NCBI RefSeq assembly: GCF_963576615.1
Contig: NC_088710.1
Coordinates: forward strand, 2,770,001-2,834,000
Source: Watersipora subatra
Lineage: Eukaryota; Bryozoa; Gymnolaemata; Cheilostomatida; Watersiporidae
Direction: 5' to 3'
DNA: 64,000 nucleotides
In this document: positions 20,058 through 32,000 of the stretch, piece after piece
How positions within the stretch are numbered: position 1 is the stretch's first letter
Layout of the letters: the number at the start of each line of letters is the position of its first letter
Made by a program: the position numbers and the translations under genes
Notes under the pieces: model-generated
The model's database searches: none
What the model saw: the letters and a program-made list of their open reading frames with translations, nothing else
What the model was told of the DNA's origin: nothing

Positions 20058-23000
20058 GTACGACAAGGCAGTATTTGATTTGGTGTAATTAGTTAACATA
20101 GCATTATAATTGATACTCTTGTTATTATTTTTAATAATATTTGCGTAGTCACTGTTAGAGACTCATTGCGTGCCAGAGCTAATGTTATAAAGCTATTCTT
20201 ACCTCACCTTGCACATTACCAGTTTCTCTTAGCCATAGTAATTAAAGTAGACGCTTGTGTCAACTATCAGTACAAATAATGGCTAAAATTACGGTATGAT
20301 GGAGTAGTGTTCTGTCAGTCAAGAACAATCCACTATTTTAATGTAATATTATGTGTTAATGTAATATTATTACCAAATTTACTAGACAACTCGTAACTGG
20401 CAAGGAGCTTATGAACCAAGTACTTGTAATAAATCTACATGGCTGCAGAAAGGGATTTGTAAAACATTCACATTAAACTTTGAAGTTATTTAAGTAGGCT
20501 GAAGTCTGTGCAACTATACCTGTTGGTAGACATGGAGGGATTTGGAACCATTGACGGTTGATGTGGAATACAGTCATGGATTATACATTCTAAAGCATTA
20601 ATTACCTAACCTCGCATTATCCAGAAGCAGCGACTAGTAATACATCATTTTTGTGTCAGTCAGTTTTGTTTAACCACATAGCTGCATATCACAGTAGGCC
20701 TATGTGAATCTTTTTGATTTTATTGTTTACAGAATGAACTTGAAAGGTTAAACAAGGCCTCATTGCTCATCAATGGACTTGAAAATGAACTAGATGTAAG
20801 TTAATGGCTTCTACAACTTTAGCTATTGCAGATAACAATTATTTTTATCGAATATTTCATGTTATAGACATTACTTCACACACTTGCAATGGAATCACTA
20901 ATCAATATCGAAGTTTGAAAACTGTGTCTTGTCTGGTTATAGTTGAGAGAATGATAGTTGAAGTAATTGGCGGTATAAAATTGAAGATCAAATATTTCCA
21001 ACCGTTGTGCCACTCTTGGGTTCATTGAGACTTAACTTGAGATTAACTTTATATATGATAGGATCAGTCTTGTGGTTTAAAGCAATGACAACCATTGTCT
21101 GTGTAGATAAAGATAAGGGTTGTAATGTTGCTACTCCTTTGTTCCATTCAGTATTGTATTGTTTTATTAAAGAATGCTCGGGCCAAGTTTCGAAAACTCC
21201 TTACAGAGTCAACTCAGAAGCTTGAATGTCTTTCCAAAAACCTCGGAAAGTGCATAGAGAGAGCTAAACCCTACTACGATGCAAGAGTGAAAGCTAATGA
21301 GGTAAGAGATCAATTTTATGCCTTTTTACCTGCTTGGCGTCAAAGTTGAGCTTTATATATACTCTAGATTATGGCATGGAGGGGATGCACTGTTATCTCA
21401 ATGACAGATGTAATATCTAGTTTTATGAGTTTAGATGAAGCTCAAAGATGGAAAATGTGAATACCAGCATCGGTTATTGTAACCATCTGCAAACTCAATT
21501 ATCATGCTGATGTATTTTGCTATTTTTGTCTTCGTGTTTTATCTCCACCCAAAATCATGCCAGTTTAATCAGTTTACATAGCTGATAACAGATATTGCCA
21601 GCGTATCTTGAAATACAATTGATCTACAGTAGTATATCGACTGATTTGAACTTGTGCCCAACACTCTTGGCTAATCATTGACTTGCATCACTATTGATAT
21701 TCACTTCCGGTTTCCTCATGTACATGTATGTACTGTAGTACACAGCGAGGAATGTAACTTAACTCTGTCTGTATTTTCATTTCTGAAGCTGTCTGTTTAA
21801 AGCAAACAGCAACCATGATGATTTTGTTATCTCTTTGTGCATCTATTGAGGAAGGGACGAACAGCTGTTGGACTCTTTGTCTTTTAAACGTCAAGTTTCA
21901 TTTTTACATCTGAAAGCGACTGTTTCTAGTTTGTAAATTGGGATTCCATCATGTTCTTCATCTGCTAGGCAATTTTTGTGTGATGCTAATATGGTAGGGG
22001 ATAAACATTTTTCTTCTATTTAGATGAAAGCTAACCACTATTGTCTGGATCCAGGTACGATTGCCACGGTATATGGATTAGTGGTAACAATTGGAAATGT
22101 CCCTGGAGAGCATATTTATCACACAAGTTATAGTTTGAATGGATCTAGTTAGAGTATGTCTATCATAGGAGCTGCAGCTTAGAGTGTTTGTTTCTATAAA
22201 TTTGGGTTTTTATACTTTTAGGTTCAATTTTTTTAGCATTTTTTGCTTTAAGGAACTAGACAAAGATTCAAAGGGTTTAATTTTTCAGTAAGCTTTCCTC
22301 AAGACGTATAACACGCATTCTTTGACAAGCCTGCTCTATGAAGGATCATTTTGTGGTTGGAATCATTCCTATTAGACAATCACAGTCATAAGGATTCTTT
22401 GCATACAATATCTGATCAAAATCACGACCACAACTATTCATATCAATTGATGTATTACAATTTAATTTTAATTTATTAAAATTTAAAGCTGATGACACAG
22501 ATGATGATCTCCTTTAAGTTGTTAAATAAAACTGCGCACTAAACGTTAATCAGTGCTGTTTTAAATCTATGTAAATAACAAAGTTAGTTGCTATAGTAAC
22601 ATTTATCTGACTATTAGAAGTGATAGGAACATTTACCCAACAAGTGTGAAGCCCTTCAACTCGTGTCTTCAGCATCGTAATTGTTTCAATGTTGAGAAAT
22701 TTGAGTTGCTCTTCTCTAACTGCCTGAAAGAATAAAAACTTTTACAAAGGATATCTGTTAAGGACAGAAATTCCGCAATTGTACCATTCCTTATCATTTT
22801 CTCTGTATCCATTTCCTTGTTTTCCTCTTATAATTATCCTCTTATCTTCCCAAACGAGTGTAGTAGGACTTGCAGTAATTACGTAACATCATGAATAGTT
22901 GTGTATAGCTTTTGTGGGAACTCAATTCCTCCCCTAAGTTCAGGTTTGGGTAGCTGGCACATGCCTGTGCTAAGACGGTTCCATGAGGACCTGAAGAACC

Positions 23001-26000
23001 ATATTTGGTTCTACTCAGTGTGCTTTCCAGGCTAACCAATCGTCTTGCAATTTCTTTATCAAACCTTTGCTAATCGCAAAAATGATATGTGAAGCAATTC
23101 GCATGTTGTTCTCTCACCTGTGAGAAATCATGGTAGTAAACACTTATTTTTGTTGTGGAAAAACCATTTCCTGTCTGTCAATTGCTAGGATTTGAGTTAC
23201 GAGTTATTTGTGAATTGAGGCTTGAGTTATTTGTATTAGAGTATTAATAATATATATATATATATATAGTATAACTGATAAAATGTGTGACACAGTATAT
23301 CTGTATAATATTCAGAGCAGTTGAGTATAACTTGATTCGGCAGCACAGGACCAAACTCCGCTACAGCAAAAAGAAAACCTAGTCACAGTTGTCTTATGAA
23401 ATGCCCCGGCAGTCATCCATGAATCATTACTGTATACTGCTTGAACATCTTTGAATCCGTAGGTTGAATCCTATCGTTATTTTCTAAATGATTCTTTTTA
23501 ACTCAACTGGCCTTATTCAGCTGTATACAGGTAATTACGATGTTTCACATCAATTGGTATGTTCTTAACAGCAGGTGATCTTTGGGGTCCTCTTTCCACT
23601 TCAAACACCACTGAAGCTCTCTTGAAACCCACTAACGATGCGTGGAGAAATAGACTCACTCCGTTTATCCTTGTCCTCTGACTATTCTGATTAGATATCC
23701 TAGCCTATAATTTAATGCCCCACTAGTAGTATGACAACTTGTACTGCTGTCTCTACATATGCTTGACTCATTGCAGTTGCAATATGCTGGGGTCATGAAC
23801 GGTGTCATTGTTCTGTTGTGCCATGCCCTAGCGCAGTGCAAATCATATTCGAATATTACAAGCTTTGCTCTACAACATTTGGACAAGTGTCAGCAGTTGC
23901 TTGTTCTGCTGGTTATAGTTTAGTAGGTTCACATTCCTCTCAGGTGTAGTCTTACGTTTCTATGATAGTAAATAAAATGACTCACACCAGTATCCACTGG
24001 CTAAAAGCCGGGTGGAAATATTTGGAGCTCCATCTCTCTGATTCATCAAAACTTGTATAATCTGAAATTGATTGAATGCCAGCACTATGGGAACTATCTG
24101 TTGCTATGGTGAAGTCAAGGCCCGATGATTGTCCTCTCCATTGACTGCATTTTAGCTTTTACCGTGGTAGAATTGATATACCGTGGAGCAGAGGTCAAGC
24201 GATTACCAATAATCTTTGTAACAGCTGCGCGTATACTCAGCAAGGCTTCTGGTCCCTAATCATAGGTTATAGTTGATCCCTTGCTCTGCCTCCCCTCCAC
24301 ACTTTTCCACCCATTCTGTTTGATTGGCCGTTTTTACTTCACCCAATTTAAAGCAATCCAATTGGGACTCTTAAGAAGGAGTTTCTCAGACTCTGACTAT
24401 GCCGGGTGCCTTATGTCTATACTTACCATGGACATCTTGCTAGTAGTTTCTTGTTCTCTCAGTTCACACACTGGTAGATCTTAAAGGAACCATTAAGTTG
24501 AAATCATCAACATATCGGTTGCATTAGGTGTGCATAGCATTTCAGATGTATTTCATAGCAACATGTGGGCATTTTTAAGCAGTTTCTTTGGTAACCTTGC
24601 AAATGAGCAAAATGTCTGCTAGGGCATCTCTATTGAGGACTGTCTATACACATTGATGTTGGCAGCCACTGATTTTGCTTTAGGTCAGCCAGCTGATGTG
24701 TCAGTAGATACACAGCTTGAGCATGAGTATTATTGGTTTCTTGACCACGTTTATGCAAAATCAATGTTTTTAATAATACTGTACTAGCAACATAGTTGCT
24801 AGTCAAAGCCAAAGTCAGCTGCAAAGCCATTCACAGTAGCTCTAGCCCCTGTCTATTTGTGTTATTTGCGAAAGCGCAAATATTGTGTTTTTTACCAAGA
24901 TAGTTAGGCGATGAAAAACAGAAAGAACAAACACCATCAGCTGGACCTAATGCATGTCAGTTGAAGTGTGCGCTGGACAGGTCAATACGTGTAGCCACCA
25001 TTTCAGTGACCTCAAGGCAGCGTGTAGCCACCGTTTCAGTGACCTCAAGGCAGCGTGTAGCCACCTTTTCAGTTACCTCAACGCAGCGTGTCAAGACTAA
25101 ACAGCGAGCACTAAGCATTATGGGTGTTGGAGCTGCATCATGTCTAAACCCTGGGCACTGTCATTTTACGGCTCATTCTGTGATAATCTGCTGTTAGTTG
25201 TAAAGATGCTCCAACAAGTATCATGTTGTTTTACTGCTATAATAAATGTCTGTCTGTTTAGTTTTGGGATGAGAGCCATGGCAGACATCTGGGTTAGAAA
25301 TATGTATTATGTTTCCATGACAGGCTGAAGCGTATCATGCTGATATGGAGTTGTGCACAAGTAACGTTACCGTGCGAAATGAGTCTTTCTATGGACATTC
25401 GCGTGATGCGAATTGCCTCCGACGCCTTGTTGAAAAGAGGTATGGAATTGTACGCTATAAGGTAATAATTAGTGACGCGAGCGTTAGCGACACAAACAGG
25501 TAAAACTCGATCAAGAAAGAATGACTGAAGTATTGAAAATGTTTAAAATTGAATAGCTGGCGCGGTCTTTTAATGCGTATCATTTGCAAATGCTGTTTCA
25601 TAATTCGCAAGTATGATGGGTTCGATAAAGTTTTGCGAATCGCAAAACTTGCTTAGCTTGCGTATTCATACCGTTTCCATGACGTAGTTAACTTGCGGTT
25701 TGGCTCAAATTTGCAAATCATGCGCTTCATTGAAACATACTGATGGACAGCAATAGGGAGTACTTACATGTTAGCCTTGATCGAATGTAAATACATTTTG
25801 TAGGTGCGTGTGCAGACCCATCAAGCGGCTATGAGGTACGAGCGGGCGATGGGAGAGCAGACTGCTGCCAGAGAGCTTGTAGAGCTCGCAGAACAAGGCT
25901 ACGAGACGAAAAAGCCAGCATTTGATATGGCTTGGCAGGAAATGCTCAATCATGCAACTATCAAGGTGGGATTGCTGTCAAAGGCAGCTTACTCTGCAAT

Positions 26001-29000
26001 TGTTACAGTTACGATATACATGACTTTTGTCATTTGTGTTTGACTTGTACCCTTCATGCGCTCTGCTCATATCCATTGCGCATGCTGACGACTCTGTTGT
26101 AATGTTACCTTTCCTGTATCTCAGGCTATGCTGGTCTATTTACGGTGGTGCTATCCTAACACTACATTGACATTTTGAGCGCGGCAACCGGATTATAACT
26201 GTATTGTGCAATAGTCCCCAGGTGTTAATGGTTTTATGCTGCTACATGAGGAATAGCCATGAGACTGTTATGATTATAGCCTACCATTACACAACTCACT
26301 TAGGACAATTCTGCAGATTATAATTTAATAAATTAAAAAGTAAAACCCCCTCACTCACTGAAGGATGAAACAAATGAGTGGACTTGCAAGTATTGCTCAA
26401 TGACAATTAAATATTCCTTTTAGATATTTTATCAACATCTGTAATTTAATAAGCTGTTGCAGCAGAGCTTTCAAGAGCTTTTCTCAATCACTATCCAGGA
26501 ACCCCCTCTGGTTGGTATCTCAAAACTATAACAAGACCGACCGGACCCTGTATGCGTGGGCAGACCACTTGTTTGTTAAGATATAATCATTCCCTTGACT
26601 TGTGTCCAGAACATTTAATCCTCGCAATATTGAGGTTAAGCGAATGAGTCAAGTAGATGGATTTTGAGGCTTGTGTAGGGCCCAAGATGAGGCATAAATG
26701 AGATATTCCATCAATGCAAGGCTCGGTGTCCGTTCAGGTCTACTGAATCCATACCAAAGAACCTCTAGTTTTATCTTTGCCCCAAAAAGCCTCACAAAGC
26801 AATATCATTGGTTGGTTCCTCTCTGGCTTTACAATTGCTTATTATTTTAATTAGTTAGCAAACTATTGCAGTTTATCTACTCACTCTAATCACTCTTATC
26901 ACTCACTTCATCTCTTTGTGGTTGAATTGATTTTATACTTACCAATGGATGAGCGGTGTGGTTTACGGTGTGGTGTGGTTTATGTAGTTGTGAACCGAAT
27001 ACTTTGTGGTTTCCAACAGGAAATATAATTGTTTGCTTTGCTCAGAGTTTTCCATTAACACATTTTAAGCAGTTTATTTTAATCATTTTCAGTTATGATT
27101 TAAAACCTGTCATTGGTCGGGCGCCACAGTAATCGTACTGGAAGCCTTTTCTCCCCCAAACAATCTTACTTTCTTGTCAAAATTACTGTGCTTATAGCCT
27201 ACCTGGAAACATTTACATACCCCAATTTATTTTGAAGCACTTGACGCTTTTTTAAGAAATTTGGTGCATTTAGCGTTGCTCCCTCACTGAGTGAGAGTGG
27301 AGAGAAAGGGAGAGGGGTAAATTAGCTCTCTCATTCACTCAGTCAGAGTGGAGAGAAAGGGACAGGGGTAAATTAGCTCCCTCATTCACTCAGTCAGAGT
27401 GGAGAGAAAGGGAGAGGGGTAGATAAATCAGCTCCCTCACTCAGTCAGAATGGAGAGAAAAGTAGAGGGGTAAATCAGCTCCCTCATTCACTCAGTCAGA
27501 GTGGAGAGAAAGGGAAAGGGGTAAATCAGCTCAGTCAGTCAGAGTGGAGAGAAAAGAGACAGGGGTAAATCAGCTCCCTCACTCAGTCAGAGTGGAGAGA
27601 AAAGGGAGAGGGGTAGATAAATCAGCTCCCTCACTCAGTCAGCCAGTGTGGAGAGAAAAGGGACAGGGATAAATCAGACTGGTATATATAAGCTCAGGAG
27701 AAAGAATAGTTTAGTGACACCGCTGAAGTGAGCCAGGCACATCACTAATGAGCCCTTTCCATATGGGAGAATAGGTGTGGGGAGGTACTGATTTTTAAAT
27801 TACAAGGCTGTATTGCTAGTGCCAGCTTGCTTATTTCATTTGTCATCACAATTGAAAAACTATATGGAGTAGTCAATATAATTACTGGTAACTATTTAAA
27901 ATAGTCAATAAATAATATAATTACTATTGTATGTTAGTACAGTAAAAACAAGACAAGTCATGCGACCCACCAGCACCTAACAATACTTGCCAGTCACTCT
28001 ATGTCATTCATATGACTTTCTTTAAAGTTTATTAGTGGCTGGAGTTTTATAAGCTTTCCATATTTAATCGCTTAGTTTGTTAGTGTAGCCTCTAGTGTGA
28101 CTTGTAACCACAGTAGCATTCCTTCTGAACTTAATTACCAGGATCTGTCATTCAACGAGTGTGATTTTCCCTTAGCAACACAAGGCCATGGTACTGTTCT
28201 AGTACAACGCTGCCTTAATTAAATAGTCTTAGCTACTATTATAATATCAGCTCTCTATATGTGCTCTTGGACTATTGTATAGAGTTTGTTTTAGAGATGT
28301 TGATTATACTTTATTGTATGTATTATACATTGTACATTAAATAGAGTTTAATAACATAAAAAACATTTCAATGGAAGCAAACACTCAGTAATTTCACGAT
28401 CTTCGCATTTCTTCATGCCACAGAAAAAACTCCCAAATGATAGCTTTGGCAAACACTGCTATATACGTACACTATGTCCATAATTTATGCGTTCTAATCC
28501 AAAATTTGAACATGCTATATATATCATGTTACAATGTGAATATGTTATATGTCATATGTTACAATGTGAATATGTTATATGTCATATATTACAATGTGAA
28601 TATGTTATATGTCATATGTTACAATGGGAATATGTTATATGTCCTATGTTACAATGTGAATATGTTACATGCCATATGTTACAATGTGAATATGTTATAT
28701 GTCATATGTTACAATGTGAATATGTTATATGTCATATATTACAATGTGAATATGTTATATGTCATATGTTACAATGGGAATATGTTATATGTCCTATGTT
28801 ACAATGTGAATATGTTACATGCCATATGTTACAATGTGAATATGTTACATGCCATATGTTACAATGTGAATATGTTACATGTCATATGTTACAATGTGAA
28901 TATGTTATATGTCATATGATACAATGTGAATATGTTATATGTCATATATTACAATGTGAATATGTTACATGTCATATGTTACTATGTGAATATGTTATAT

Positions 29001-32000
29001 GTCATGTGTTACAATGTGAATATGTTATATGTTACAATGTGAATATGTTATATGTCATATGTTACAATGTGAATATGTTATATGTCATATGTTACAATGT
29101 GAATACGTTATATGTCATATGTTACAATGTGAATATGTTATATGTTACAATGTGAATATGTTATATGTCATATGTTACAATGTGAATATGTTATATGTCA
29201 TATGTTACAATGTGAATATGTTACATGCCATATGTTGCAATGTGAATGTGTTATATGCCATATGTTACAATGTGAATATGTTATATGTCATATGTTACAA
29301 TGTGAATATGTTACATGCCATATGTTACAATGTGAATATGTTACATGCCATATGTTACAATGATAAAAATGGTGTCAAAAGTAAGGCATGAAATAAGGCC
29401 TACGTTATACAGAAACGAGCTCTTGAGTTGCACCAAGCTCTAATGTTTTTACTCATCCAATATTTAATTCTTAGAAGTTTGGCTGCTGGTCATTTATGTT
29501 ATCAGCGATAAGCAGTTTACTCGAAAGGTTGTGAGATGGTGGACAGCAGTACCCATGCGCTAGCAGGTGCTCGCTGCCTGCTAGCATGGGACACCAGCAA
29601 CGTTGCAATCGGAATGTAACCGGAATGCAACCGGAGACGGAATCTAATGACTATAAATAGCTGTTGCCAGTTGACCTCGGCTCAACTCAGCTTCACACCG
29701 AACACTCCAACAATTTATTTAGCTCAAAAATACTTCTCATATTTTCACGTGTGTGTCATAGGTTGTGACACAAGTTCAAACGGTCATTCACTGTGTAAGT
29801 CGTTAAGAAGCAATCGGCAGCATACTGTTATTACACTGAACGCTAAGAATTCATGCTAAGTGTACAAAGGATCTGTATTATTCTTAGGGTGCATAAGCCA
29901 CTTGACCTGTGGCCAGAAAGGGTGAGCTGTGCGTGACAACTTCATTAAAAAAAAAAGTGGTACCCTTTTTTATTCTGGAGTTGCTATTTATAGTCCTAAC
30001 CGCATGCAAAGACGGCATGTCTCGACAAGACCAGCTGAGAATCTGAAGAACAGTGTCCTTTTACACAGTTTTAGTATGAACTGCTAATGGCTTGCCTATT
30101 CCAACCAAACAATATTTTTCTTTTATTATCGCAAGCGTCGTGAAAAGTTCCAGCATTTTATGTAGGAGTGATAAACATTTATCCGAAGTACATAAATCTT
30201 TACAGTATAAGTACATAAAGTTTACATGTACATTCAAACATCAACATGTAAACTTAGTCCATTTCGATGTTTGCTTGACGGGTCGAAACTGTCATATATT
30301 GAAGCAAGTAATCTTATGAAAATGTATAGTATGGTGTTTAATTTTTTCAAAGCCCAAAGACCATGATCAATCCTTGAGATAAATGCATATGTAGTATCAA
30401 AGCAAAGTTGTTATATAAAATCATATACAAACTACAGTGGGGTCTGAATAATTCGGACCTGGATAATTCAAATTTTCGCGTAATTCAACTGTTTTTAAGG
30501 TTCCTTGTCCTTCTATATCACACACCATTGTGAATAGTCTGACTAATTCTGACTAAAGAGCTGAGTACATTAGTACTAGTCACAATCACAGAATCAAGCT
30601 GCTGTGACATATATTTCTTAGTAATATGAGAGGTGCGTCAATTTAATAGGTCAAGCTCTAGATTGTCAGCTAGCAAACAACCTTGATAGAGGAAGACGCG
30701 CTACTGGTAAAGCTGTTTTTATTCCGTGAACTTGAAAAATTTGGGAAATGGACTGTCTGAGAAAAGATTGTGCGTTATGACTGCATCAAACTTGAGCAAT
30801 AGAGAACATTTATCTTAGATACGGAAGTGAATAATCAAAGGCTAATCAACAATCGTAGTTTCAAGCTTTATTCAAAGCTCTTTCTACTTTTGCATAGTTG
30901 TCTTCAAAATTGAAACAGAATTACAAAATGAGAACTTACTAGTAAAATGTGGATATAATTGATGAAATTTAAAGAGGAGTAAAACCGCGTGAGATAGCAA
31001 AAAGAGAGAAACTTTCCAATTATACTGTACCAACATGGATTAAGGTGACAGATAGGATTTTTCAGCTAGCCAAGAATTCATCGTAATTCATCAACATCAC
31101 ATGATGCAGAAGCTATAGAAGTTGACAATAAAACAATGGAAACCCCTCAAACCTATAATGAAGTTAGGTTGGTTCCCAACGGGGTTCCCAACATTTTTTA
31201 TTTAGTTCCCCCTTATGCTTTTTCATAAATTTGATTCTCCCACACCTTTAACTCACATGACTAAAAACAACCAATACAAATTATAATCCCCTTTTATTGT
31301 ACATATCTAAACATATAACAACATAATATAAATTTCTATACAGTACGCATCCAACACACAACAATACAGGACCTTCGGCATTGCGGTGAATTGGTTTATG
31401 ACTAGGTTAACTTACTATCTAAGCAAAATCTGGATGGATGTGTTCACATATATCTGGGTTCTGACTATTAGCTCATTACTAGCAACTAGTGTTATAGATA
31501 CAACCAAAATATTAAATGATGAAACCCAAACTCATACAGCACTGCAGGACATAAATTAAAAATTTATCAAATCAGACACTTCTCTGTTCCCCTTGTATAT
31601 TCAAAATTCTCCCTAGGGGAATTCCTCCCTGGTTGGGAACCCCTGTTATAGATGTTGTCAAACACTTCCTTGAGACCAAAAAACCTTCATGAGCAGATAT
31701 TTGACATTGAAAATAGCGTACAGTGTAAATTTCCGAGAATCTGATAACACAAATTCTTCCGTTCAATAAGTCTGTGTCTGTAAATCTTTTGTACATGTAC
31801 TGTACATTGAAATAAACATATATATTGTCAATAAAAATACATACAATGTATTTTATTCGTGATACCTTCCAATAGTGTTTCTAATCTTGAGTACATCATT
31901 AACCCTTAGGTTAAAAATACAGTATTCAATTCTACATATACAAGTATACAATGTATTAAGAACTCACAGGGCTTAACAGACCATCAACAGTTTGTTAGTA

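Larger units (their letters stand above)
21302..25803. other. SH3BP5 intron 3
   Basis: A 4.5-kb intron. It holds a (TA)n tract near 23250-23268, a 33-bp triplicate at 24988-25086 and a possible cassette exon at 25324-25461. No mobile element could be bounded. Confidence 0.6.

Noticed and set aside
28437-29391. Long open frames of 120-222 codons
   Set aside because: They are artefacts of a 30-bp tandem repeat whose length is divisible by three.
31180-31646. 8-bp target duplication for the hAT-like MITE
   Set aside because: Flanks GTTCCCAA and TTATAGAT do not match, so the target duplication was not claimed.
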